Below the pieces are notes generated by a model, which was not told the origin of the DNA, ran no database searches, and saw nothing but the letters and a program-made list of their open reading frames with translations. A stretch of 64,000 nucleotides of DNA, taken from Runella aurantiaca (GTDB lineage: Bacteria > Bacteroidota > Bacteroidia > Cytophagales > Spirosomataceae). Position 1 is the stretch's first letter. Each line of letters begins with the position of its first letter. The stretch lies in assembly GCF_003339505.1 (NCBI RefSeq), contig NZ_QPIW01000005.1, positions 124,001 through 188,000 on the forward strand, read 5' to 3'. This document shows, piece by piece, positions 45,501-53,067 of the stretch. The position numbers and the translations under genes are program-made.

Positions 45501-46307
45501 CGGATTCAGGTCAATATTACGCCGCGCTTGGCAGGGGGAGCCCAGTTTGATTTCACGGGTACCTCACCCTGTCACCCCCACAATCTCAACGCGAACATTT
45601 CCATTATTTACAGCGCCATTTTATACGTTTTACGACTGTTGGTCAACAAAAACATTCCTTTAAATGAAGGATTGATGCAAGGCGTCGAAGTCATTTTACC
45701 CGAAAACAGCTTTTTGCACCCTCATTTCAGCGACGACCCCACACAATGCCCCGCCGTGGTAGGAGGCAATACGGAAGTCAGTCAGCGGTTGGTAGATACG
45801 CTGCTAAAAGCCTTTGAATTAGCGGCTTGCAGTCAGGGAACGATGAACAATTTCCTGTTTGGCAACGGACAATTCGGCTATTACGAGACCATTTGCGGCG
45901 GTACGGGCGCAAGTGCCAGCGCCAACGGGCGCTCAGCCGTGCATCAGCACATGACCAATACGCGCATCACGGACGCTGAAGAACTAGAACGGCGTTATCC
46001 CGTGCGGCTCAATCAGTTCGCAATTCGAGAAGGCTCGGGTGGCAGCGGAAAATGGCAGGGAGGAGAGGGCGTTGTCCGCGAAATTACCTTTTTAGAGCCG
46101 CTGCGTGTCACGCTCATTACCCAGCATCGCCAAGTGCCGCCGTATGGTTTGGGGGGTGGACAAAACGGGCAAACGGGGCGGCAAATCCTGACCCAAAAAA
46201 ATGGAACAACCGAAACATTATCAGGAGTTTGCAGCGTAGAAGCACAAGCGGGTGATTCACTGAGGATTGAAACTCCCGGCGGTGGCGGTTACGGAAACCT
46301 CATTTAA
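42579..46307 (+). CDS. 5-oxoprolinase, fused HyuA-HyuB type
   Basis: 1242 residues. The HyuA half has [10 protein letters not shown] (ATP-binding), [29 protein letters not shown] and [13 protein letters not shown]. The HyuB half starts near residue 730 with [37 protein letters not shown] and includes [14 protein letters not shown], and ends GAGA-like Gly-rich ([10 protein letters not shown]). It opens 5-oxo-L-proline to glutamate with ATP, or hydantoin-type rings. Full-length compared with the ~1250-residue bacterial fusion form. No membrane segments. Confidence 0.92.
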   Translation: [1242 protein letters not shown]

Positions 46308-46363
46308 AGTACTATGTTTTTCGGAAAAAGTACTAAATTTACACAGTAATAAAAATCCCTAAC

Positions 46364-47860
46364 GTGTCTCTTAACCAAGATAATATTCGCCTCGTTTTTG
46401 GGCTCAAATTAAAGCAGCTTCGTCTTGACAAATCACTCTCTCTCAGCGATTTGTCACAACTCACTGGACTATCCATTTCTTACATCAACGAAATTGAAAA
46501 AGGAAAAAAATATCCCAAGTCCGACAAAATCATGGCCCTTTCGCGGGCATTGGACGTAGAATACGACTCGCTGGTTTCTATCAAGTTGAGCAAAAAACTG
46601 GAGCCCATTTCAGAATTATTGCAATCCAATATTCTCACTGAGCTCCCGCTTGACCTTTTCGGAATCGACCCCGCCGATTTATTGGAAATGCTTTCCGACG
46701 CGCCCACCAAATTGAGCGCGTTTATCGGGACGCTCATCGAAATCGCGCGCAACTACAATATGTCGGTGGAGCAATTTTACTTTTCGGCGCTGCGGACCTA
46801 CCAAGAAATGTACGACAACTATTTCGAGGATTTGGAGCAGGAAGCCGAGCAGTTTTTGAAGTTTCATGCCGTTCCTGAAGAGTTGATTCTGGACGACAAA
46901 TACTTGGCCGACTTGTTGGTTAAAAATTATCCATACGAAATTCAGTTTATCGACGAAAAAAAATATCCCGAACTTATCGGAATTCGCTCAATGTTGGTTT
47001 CGCGCGGGGATAAGTTACGGTTGCTCATCAGTCCCCAACTAGACGCCAATCAGCGGGCGTTTATTTACGGGCGTGAGTTGGGGTATCAATTCATGAAGCT
47101 CAAAAACCGACTGAATACCACGCACTTAGTGGAAGCCGAATCGTTTGAACAACTGCTCAACAACTACAAAGCTTCTTATTTTTCCAGTGCCATTATCATC
47201 AAAGGGGAAGTGCTGGCCAAGAAACTATCCACGTTTTTTGAGCAGCCGCATTTTGACGGTGAGGCATTGGTCAACATGATTAATTACTTCCACAGTACGC
47301 CCGAATCGTTTTGTTATCGGCTGAGCAATATCCTCCCTAAATACTTCGGAATCAGCCAGTTGTTTTTTCTTCGGTTCAATAATTTTGCGGGACAAAATCG
47401 CTTTGATTTGACCAAAGAAATGCACATTGCGCGCAAGCACAATCCACACACGGTGCGCGATGAGCACTATTGCCGTCGTTGGATTTCGCTGACCATTTTG
47501 CAGGAGTTGGCCGAGTTGCAATCGCGCGGAGAGTACGAGCAGATACTGTGCCGTACGCAGGTTTCGCACTACATGGACACGCAGGACCAGTATTTTGTGG
47601 TGTCGTTTGCCAAGCCGATGTCGCCCACGCCCAACCTCAACGTGAGCGTTTCGATGGGGATTCGGTTGGACGAAAATGTGCTCTCCAAAATCAAATTTTT
47701 GAGCACTGGCGAAATCACCAAACGCGAAGTGAACGAGACCTGCGAGCGCTGCCCTTCGTTTGACTGCAAAGAGCGCATGGCCGCGCCCACCGTACTCCAG
47801 CGCAAACGCAAAAACGAAGCCATCCAAAAAGCCATGAAAATGCTAAGCAGCGAGGCGTAG
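46364..47860 (+). CDS. XRE-family regulator of the ScfR (short-chain fatty acid regulator) type
   Basis: 498 residues, GTG start. N-terminal XRE helix-turn-helix (LKQLRLDKSLSLSDLSQLTGLSISYINEIEKGKKYPKSDKIMALSRAL). The middle corresponds to the IrrE/ImmA-like metallopeptidase domain, but where HExxH is expected the sequence reads GRELGYQF, so zinc binding is probably lost. The C-terminus has the family's cysteine cluster CERCPSFDCKERMAAP. Related proteins (RamB-like) control acetate or propionate metabolism; the target here is unknown. Confidence 0.8.
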   Translation: MSLNQDNIRLVFGLKLKQLRLDKSLSLSDLSQLTGLSISYINEIEKGKKYPKSDKIMALSRALDVEYDSLVSIKLSKKLEPISELLQSNILTELPLDLFGIDPADLLEMLSDAPTKLSAFIGTLIEIARNYNMSVEQFYFSALRTYQEMYDNYFEDLEQEAEQFLKFHAVPEELILDDKYLADLLVKNYPYEIQFIDEKKYPELIGIRSMLVSRGDKLRLLISPQLDANQRAFIYGRELGYQFMKLKNRLNTTHLVEAESFEQLLNNYKASYFSSAIIIKGEVLAKKLSTFFEQPHFDGEALVNMINYFHSTPESFCYRLSNILPKYFGISQLFFLRFNNFAGQNRFDLTKEMHIARKHNPHTVRDEHYCRRWISLTILQELAELQSRGEYEQILCRTQVSHYMDTQDQYFVVSFAKPMSPTPNLNVSVSMGIRLDENVLSKIKFLSTGEITKREVNETCERCPSFDCKERMAAPTVLQRKRKNEAIQKAMKMLSSEA

Positions 47861-47908
47861 GAGGAGCTATTTTTTGATGTATATATGCAACTAGATGCGT
47901 ATATATGG

Positions 47909-47920
47909 ATGTTAGCGGTT
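47909..47920. repeat. Left 12-bp inverted repeat flanking the antirepressor-like gene
   Basis: ATGTTAGCGGTT, exact reverse complement of AACCGCTAACAT at 48991-49002. TGG occurs directly outside both copies (47906-47908 and 49003-49005), which could be a 3-bp target duplication or chance. Confidence 0.6.
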
Positions 47921-47931
47921 ATTTGTGAAAA

Positions 47932-48873
47932 CTACCTACTAAGTTCTTTGATAGCCTGGGATATTAACTTAATATCAACAATTTCTTCTATTGGGAGGAA
48001 TAAATTGAGTTGCCCTCTTGGATTGTAATTCTTTGGCTTAAAATTAAACTCTGTAACGCCAGCTGACTCAAAAACTTGTTTCACAAAATCGGCTAAATCA
48101 CGGGCTTTTAGTATGTTTTTATGACCATAAGGGTCAAATCTTTGAGTTAAGAAATCAAACAAAGATGCTCTGATACTTTCTAAACCATCAACAATAGCAT
48201 ACTTTTCTATCTTTGTATATGACGATTTGGGAGTTTCCTTCTTTAATTCAATGTACTTAGCATCTAACTGACTTTCCGAAAATAACTTTAAGATACTATT
48301 TCTATAATTATCAAATTCTTTCCATGAATCCTCACTTTCTTTCCCTTCAAAGAATTTCTTTTTGTGCTGTTTATAATATTCTAATTGATTGTCGATGTAT
48401 GTACACATTTTTACCATTTCCATCAATCCTAAAAGCGACTTTCTTGTAATTATCTGGTTGTTTTCTAAGTCGGCTTCTATTGACAATAACCACTGAACAA
48501 GCCTATCTTTTAGTTTGCAGTTTGAATTTACCGTAATGATTTTTGCAAGTTCAAACCGTATTAGATAGTTTTCTGAGAAATTTCCAGGACCTTTATTTTC
48601 ACTCGACATTGATGTCGAGTGAACAATGTCACTTATTAAACTGCCAATAGATTGTGGTTCTTTTACCCCAGTCCTACCAACCAAATCTTTACTTTGAAAA
48701 TAATCATAGTTTTTGACTGGCTCTTTGTATTCTTTATTATTCTGAAAGAGATATTTTGTAGAAATCCATCTTTTTATATCCCTCGAATACTGATTTTCTG
48801 ACAGTTCTAATGCAAGATGTAACGATTTAGCCCAAACGTATCTATCCTCATTGAAATAAACAATTTCTAACAT
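47932..48873 (-). CDS. AntA/antirepressor-like protein, probable mobile cassette gene
   Basis: 313 residues. The N-terminal region (YVWAKSLHLALELSENQYSRDIKRWI) and the block NYLIRFELAKIITVNSNCKLKDRLVQWLLSIEADL resemble the AntA/ORF6N-type antirepressor architecture of phages. The rest is Lys-rich and unassigned. The gene is more AT-rich than its neighbours, lies in opposite orientation and is bounded by 12-bp inverted repeats, which suggests transfer. Its promoter carries a palindrome over the -33 element, consistent with self-regulation. The family call is tentative. Confidence 0.5.
   Translation of the reverse strand: MLEIVYFNEDRYVWAKSLHLALELSENQYSRDIKRWISTKYLFQNNKEYKEPVKNYDYFQSKDLVGRTGVKEPQSIGSLISDIVHSTSMSSENKGPGNFSENYLIRFELAKIITVNSNCKLKDRLVQWLLSIEADLENNQIITRKSLLGLMEMVKMCTYIDNQLEYYKQHKKKFFEGKESEDSWKEFDNYRNSILKLFSESQLDAKYIELKKETPKSSYTKIEKYAIVDGLESIRASLFDFLTQRFDPYGHKNILKARDLADFVKQVFESAGVTEFNFKPKNYNPRGQLNLFLPIEEIVDIKLISQAIKELSR
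48598..48623. repeat. Intragenic palindrome with the ACTCGACA half-site
   Basis: Twelve-base arms, TTCACTCGACAT at 48598-48609 and ATGTCGAGTGAA at 48612-48623, around TG. It lies inside the antirepressor-like gene. The inner half-sites are the same as those of the operator at 48915. Confidence 0.75.
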
Positions 48874-48893
48874 TTGCTTTGTTTTAGTGTCAG

Positions 48894-48923
48894 CAAAGTT
48901 ACAAAAACAAATTTACTCGACAA
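48894..48923 (-). promoter_or_regulatory. Promoter of the antirepressor-like gene
   Basis: On the minus strand TTG (48923-48921), a 19-nt spacer and TAACTTTG (48901-48894): an exact Bacteroidetes promoter, 20 bp before the ATG. Confidence 0.7.
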
Positions 48924-48935
48924 AAAATGTCAAGT
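48915..48935. promoter_or_regulatory. Operator overlapping the -33 element
   Basis: ACTCGACA (48915-48922) and TGTCAAGT (48928-48935), 7 of 8 complementary, with a 5-nt spacer. It covers the -33 TTG of the gene's own promoter. Confidence 0.6.
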
Positions 48936-48990
48936 ATTATTTTTTACCTTGTCAGTGGACAATTCAACTCCATCGACACGAAGGCAAACA

Positions 48991-49122
48991 AACCGCTAAC
49001 ATTGGCTTACAGATAGCGTGGCGGACAGAAGTAATTGAGCATCGTACTACTATCAGCTTCACTACTTATTTCGGCTAACGGAATACTAAGCCCACGCCAT
49101 CTTTAAGCCCATTTCGTTAGGC
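48991..49122. repeat. attC-like imperfect palindrome of about 130 nt
   Basis: Left arm CGCTAAC..ATTGGCTTACAGATAGCGTGG (from 48994) pairs imperfectly with the right arm CCACGCCATCTTTAAGCCCATT..GTTAGGC (to 49122), with unpaired bases on one side. The right end GTTAGGC equals the classical integron attC core; the left-end CGCTAAC is complementary to GTTAGCG at 47911. Size and layout fit an integron attC site, but the left core deviates from consensus. The remaining intergenic sequence up to 49259 holds no gene. Confidence 0.5.
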
Positions 49123-49259
49123 CTCACTATAAATTGAACTCATCTTTATAATTTGCCTTCACTTTTGACATAGATAAAACAAAAGTGACAAAATAGCAAA
49201 AAATAACTATTTAGAAACAAATGTAACCTTTAAGAAGATTCAAATCTATTTAATTTTAC

Positions 49260-49267
49260 TATATTTG
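49260..49267 (+). promoter_or_regulatory. Promoter -7 element of the AAA/DUF4143 gene
   Basis: TATATTTG, 18 bp before the ATG. No clear -33 TTG. Confidence 0.5.
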
Positions 49268-49285
49268 TAAAAATAAACAGATTAA

Positions 49286-50734
49286 ATGAACATTTCAAGT
49301 CTTATTCCAACAGAAAAAATAATAGAACGGTTACGTTACGAAAATCCTTGGTGGAGAAACAAACAGATACCAGAACTGTACAGTTCTATGTCAAAACGTC
49401 TGTATTTTAAATTATTCTATCCATACGTAAACGAAAAAAATATACGCAGAGCTTTGGTGCTTATGGGGCCAAGACGCGTGGGCAAAACCGTCATGCTGTT
49501 CCACAGTATACAGCAGTTAATGACCGAAAATGTAAATCCACAAAAGATATTCTTTGTAGGAATCGACAATCCTATTTATGTGCATTTAAGTTTAGAAGAT
49601 ATTTTAACCCTCTGTAAGCAATCGCTCAATCAAAGTAATTTAAGCGGCTGCTATGTGTTTTTTGATGAAATACAATACCTTAAAGACTGGGAGCGTCATC
49701 TCAAAGTGCTGGTAGATTCTTACCCAGAAACCAAATTCATTGTGTCGGGTTCAGCAGCAGCGGCCCTCAAATGGCACAGCACCGAAAGTGGTGCGGGCAG
49801 ATTTACCGATTTTATGCTTCCACCCCTTACTTTTCAAGAATACATTCATCTTAAAAACATGGACCACCTCATCCATGATGGCAACATTATATACGGTGAG
49901 AAACCTATACCCTATTGTCTTACACACGATATAAAAGCACTCAATAGGGAGTTTGTAAATTATTTGAATTTTGGCGGTTATCCAGAAGTAGTGTTATCCG
50001 AAAAAATACAAAGCGATATGGGTAGATACGTCAAAAATGATATTGTGGACAAAGTACTTTTACGCGATTTACCAAGTTTATATGGTATAAAAGACGTACA
50101 AGAGTTAAACCGATTTTTCACCTACATTGCCTACAATACAGGGAACGAATTTTCCTATGAAATAATGAGTAAAGAAAGTGGCATACAGAAAGACACCCTC
50201 AAAAAATACTTAGAATACTTAGAAGCAGCGTTTCTCATAAAAGTATTAAACAAGGTTGATGTAAATGCCAAACGGTTAAAGAGAGTTACGAGTTTTAAGG
50301 TATATTTAACCAATCCATCACTACGTACAGCTTTGTTTTCGCCTATTTCCGAAATCGACAGCGAAATGGGAAATTTAGTAGAAACAGCCGTCCTATCCCA
50401 ATGGATGCACCGTGAAAAGTTAGATTTAACCTATGCACGATGGAAAGATGGTAGAAATGAAGGCGAGGTAGATTTAGTTTTAGTTGACGACAAAAAATAT
50501 AAGCCTGTTTGGGGGGTAGAAATAAAATGGAGCAACCGCTACTTTGAAAAACCAAAGGAATTAAAAAGTTTAATACAATTCTGCAAGGCTAATGACTTTG
50601 ATAAAGCTCTGGTTACTTCTATTGACCTAACGGGTGTAAAAGTAGTAGATAACCTTTCTTTTTCATTTTTGCCTGCCTCTATTTACAGTTACAACATTGG
50701 TGATATAACCTTAAAAATGAAAACCGGTAATTAG
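49286..50734 (+). CDS. AAA ATPase with DUF4143 domain
   Basis: 482 residues. Walker A LMGPRRVGKTVMLFHS, Walker B GCYVFFDEIQYLKDW and the sensor-type IVSGSAAAAL belong to the AAA_14 domain. DUF4143 follows (VNYLNFGGYPEVVLSE; ...DLPSLYGIKDVQELNRFFTYIA), and the C-terminus WGVEIKWSNRYFEKPKELKSL resembles a PD-(D/E)xK nuclease-like fold. Such proteins are common in accessory regions and their biology is poorly known. The gene is AT-rich and lies to the right of the attC-like element. Confidence 0.85.
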   Translation: MNISSLIPTEKIIERLRYENPWWRNKQIPELYSSMSKRLYFKLFYPYVNEKNIRRALVLMGPRRVGKTVMLFHSIQQLMTENVNPQKIFFVGIDNPIYVHLSLEDILTLCKQSLNQSNLSGCYVFFDEIQYLKDWERHLKVLVDSYPETKFIVSGSAAAALKWHSTESGAGRFTDFMLPPLTFQEYIHLKNMDHLIHDGNIIYGEKPIPYCLTHDIKALNREFVNYLNFGGYPEVVLSEKIQSDMGRYVKNDIVDKVLLRDLPSLYGIKDVQELNRFFTYIAYNTGNEFSYEIMSKESGIQKDTLKKYLEYLEAAFLIKVLNKVDVNAKRLKRVTSFKVYLTNPSLRTALFSPISEIDSEMGNLVETAVLSQWMHREKLDLTYARWKDGRNEGEVDLVLVDDKKYKPVWGVEIKWSNRYFEKPKELKSLIQFCKANDFDKALVTSIDLTGVKVVDNLSFSFLPASIYSYNIGDITLKMKTGN

Positions 50735-50795
50735 CAAATAAAATTCACAACATAAAACAACGAACGCAAAAACGCATTTACGTAACAACCCAACC

Positions 50796-50818
50796 AGACG
50801 AGAAGCCTGCCCCTACGG
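50796..50818. repeat. Diverged copy of the CGTAGGGGCAG element at the lolD stop
   Basis: On the minus strand CCGTAGGGGCAGGC...CGTCTG, differing from the element at 36511-36541 at about three of 24 positions (hand count). The TAG is the stop codon of the lolD-like gene. The second arm is degenerate. Confidence 0.6.
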
Positions 50819-51472
50819 GTGGGCAAGGCCGCCGTCAATCATTTCCAATCTGCGGTCGGCCATGTCGGCGAGGTGTTCGTTGTGAGTCACGATGACGAAG
50901 GTTTGTCCAAGGTCATTGCGCAGGCGAAAAAACAATTGATGCAGGTCTTCGGCGTTGCGGGAATCTAGGTTACCGCTGGGCTCGTCGGCAAAGATAATGG
51001 CGGGATTGTTGATTAAGGCCCGGGCTACGGCCACGCGCTGTTGCTCGCCCCCCGACAATTGTGAGGGTAAATTGCCCAAGCGGTCTTTCAAACCCAACAT
51101 TTCCAATAACTCACCAGCTCTTTTTTTCACTTCTGTTTCGTCACTTTTGGCGTCAATAAAAGCGGGCATACACACGTTTTCTAGGGCCGTAAATTCGGGC
51201 AGCAAATGGTGAAACTGAAACACAAAGCCAATGGTGTGATTGCGAAAAGCGGCTAATTCTTTCTCTTTGAGGGCAAAAACGTCAGTATCGTTGATAAAAA
51301 CCTGCCCTGCATCAGGACGGTCGAGGGTTCCCAAAATGTGCAAAAGGGTACTTTTCCCCGCCCCCGAAGCGCCTACGATTGTAACCAATTCTCCTTTATT
51401 AATCTCTAAATCAATGCCTTTCAAAACGGAAAGATTTCCGTATTTACGAACAATTTGGCGGGCTTTCAGCAT
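50813..51472 (-). CDS. lolD: LolD-type ABC transporter ATP-binding protein
   Basis: 219 residues. Walker [17 protein letters not shown]-loop [18 protein letters not shown], signature [15 protein letters not shown] and Walker [16 protein letters not shown]. The [16 protein letters not shown] block is typical of LolD, the ATPase that drives lipoprotein release to the outer membrane, but related MacB/FtsE-type ATPases are close, so the symbol is tentative. No cognate permease is in the window. Confidence 0.85.
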   Translation of the reverse strand: MLKARQIVRKYGNLSVLKGIDLEINKGELVTIVGASGAGKSTLLHILGTLDRPDAGQVFINDTDVFALKEKELAAFRNHTIGFVFQFHHLLPEFTALENVCMPAFIDAKSDETEVKKRAGELLEMLGLKDRLGNLPSQLSGGEQQRVAVARALINNPAIIFADEPSGNLDSRNAEDLHQLFFRLRNDLGQTFVIVTHNEHLADMADRRLEMIDGGLAHP

Positions 51473-51658
51473 TCTTAACGCGTTAAAATTGAATTGACAA
51501 AGATTGAAAAACTTCGCAACTTAGGCAACAGCGATTTATGGTTAAACCCTTTTTGTCCGTTTTTGAGCTAGGTTTTCAAAAGGTAGCCCGAATGAAAAAA
51601 GGCCGTTTATTTACATTCCTCTCCAAATCTTTATACCTGATATTGATGTTTCATTTTT

Positions 51659-51684
51659 ATAGGTTAGTTTCGTAACCTATTTTT
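51659..51684 (+). promoter_or_regulatory. Hairpin immediately before radA
   Basis: ATAGGTTA (51659-51666) with TAACCTAT (51673-51680), a 6-nt loop and TTTTC, ending 10 bp before the radA ATG. It may be a small leader terminator or simply affect translation; no evidence decides. Confidence 0.45.
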
Positions 51685-51694
51685 CAACGATTAT

Positions 51695-53062
51695 ATGGCT
51701 AAAGTCAAAACCGCTTATTTTTGTCAAAGTTGTGGTCATCAGTCACCCAAATGGCTGGGGCGCTGCCCTTCCTGCGGCGAATGGAACACATTGGTAGAAG
51801 AAGTTCTCGAAAAAGAAGATAAAAAAGGGCCCATCGGGCAATGGAAATCGGTGAGTTTGGCCTCCAAACCCAAAGCCATTGTCGAAATAAAATACGAAGA
51901 GGAACCCCGAATCGTGACGATAGACGGCGAATTGAACCGCGTTTTGGGCGGCGGCATTGTGTTGGGGTCGTTGGTGCTCATTGGCGGCGAGCCGGGCATC
52001 GGAAAATCGACGTTGATGCTGCAAATTGCGCTTACGCTTACCCAACGCGTGCTGTACGTATCGGGCGAGGAAAGTGAGCAGCAAATCAAGATGCGCGCCG
52101 AGCGACTTACGTCCAAAAATCACAATTGCTTTATTCTGACGGAAACATCGACCGATAATATTTTCCGTCAAATCGAAGAATTTGAGCCGGATGTTCTCAT
52201 CATTGACTCTATCCAAACCATGCAATCGTCGCTCATCGAATCGGGCGCGGGTAGCGTGTCGCAGGTGCGTCAGTGCGCTTCCGAACTGATGAAATACGCC
52301 AAAGAAAGCGGTGTACCCGTGTTTATGATTGGTCACATCACCAAAGACGGCAGCTTGGCGGGTCCTAAAACCCTCGAACACATGGTGGATACGGTACTTC
52401 AGTTTGAAGGCGACCGCCACACCACCTACCGGATTTTGCGCACCACCAAAAACCGATTCGGAAGCACCTCAGAATTAGGCATTTACGAAATGCTCGGCAC
52501 GGGGCTTCGGCAAGTGACCAATCCGTCGGAGATATTGATTTCACAGCGCGAAGAGCAATTGAGCGGCATCACCATTGGCTCCATGCTGGAAGGCAACCGA
52601 CCGCTGATGATTGAAATACAGTCGCTGGTAAGTGTAGCCAACTACGGCACCCCGCAGCGCAGCAGTACGGGATTTGACAACAAACGCCTTCAGATGCTGT
52701 TGGCAGTGTTGGAAAAACGCGGCGGCTTTCGGTTGGGCACCCAAGACGTGTTTCTCAACGTAGCGGGTGGCCTGCGCGTAGAAGACCCCGCCATTGACTT
52801 GGCCGTGGTGACTTCGATTGCATCGTCTTTTGAAGATTCTTTTGTGCCGCCTTCGGTCTGTTTTGCGGGAGAAGTGGGTTTGGGCGGTGAGGTTCGGGCC
52901 GTGAGCCGCATTGAAGGCCGCATTGCCGAAGCAGAAAAACTGGGTTTTAAGAAAATCTTTATTTCCAAATACAACACCAAAGGACTGATTTTCAAGAGCT
53001 ACGACATTAAGATTATACCCGTCGCGAAATTGGATGAAGTGTTTGGGGAATTGTTAAGATAG
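51695..53062 (+). CDS. radA: DNA repair protein RadA
   Basis: 455 residues. N-terminal zinc finger CQSCGHQSPKWLGRCPSCGEWNT, RecA-like Walker A IGGEPGIGKSTLMLQ, Walker B VLIIDSIQTMQS, the RadA-specific KNRFGS motif and a C-terminal Lon-protease-like domain (GGFRLGTQDVFLNVAGGLRVEDPAIDLAV). It helps branch migration and strand-exchange intermediates in recombination. Its stop is 5 bp from the end of the convergent isomerase gene. Confidence 0.95.
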   Translation: MAKVKTAYFCQSCGHQSPKWLGRCPSCGEWNTLVEEVLEKEDKKGPIGQWKSVSLASKPKAIVEIKYEEEPRIVTIDGELNRVLGGGIVLGSLVLIGGEPGIGKSTLMLQIALTLTQRVLYVSGEESEQQIKMRAERLTSKNHNCFILTETSTDNIFRQIEEFEPDVLIIDSIQTMQSSLIESGAGSVSQVRQCASELMKYAKESGVPVFMIGHITKDGSLAGPKTLEHMVDTVLQFEGDRHTTYRILRTTKNRFGSTSELGIYEMLGTGLRQVTNPSEILISQREEQLSGITIGSMLEGNRPLMIEIQSLVSVANYGTPQRSSTGFDNKRLQMLLAVLEKRGGFRLGTQDVFLNVAGGLRVEDPAIDLAVVTSIASSFEDSFVPPSVCFAGEVGLGGEVRAVSRIEGRIAEAEKLGFKKIFISKYNTKGLIFKSYDIKIIPVAKLDEVFGELLR

Positions 53063-53067
53063 TTTTT

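Noticed and set aside
48887-49078. 63-codon frame upstream of the AAA/DUF4143 gene
   Set aside because: It overlaps the promoter of the antirepressor-like gene and part of the attC-like palindrome; no domain or codon pattern supports it.
49286-50734. AAA/DUF4143 gene as a transposase
   Set aside because: It has Walker motifs and DUF4143 but no DDE or tyrosine-recombinase signature, and no terminal repeats of its own were found.
51743-52420. 225-codon minus-strand frame inside radA
   Set aside because: RadA motifs occupy the plus strand throughout; the opposite frame has an unnatural His/Phe-rich composition.
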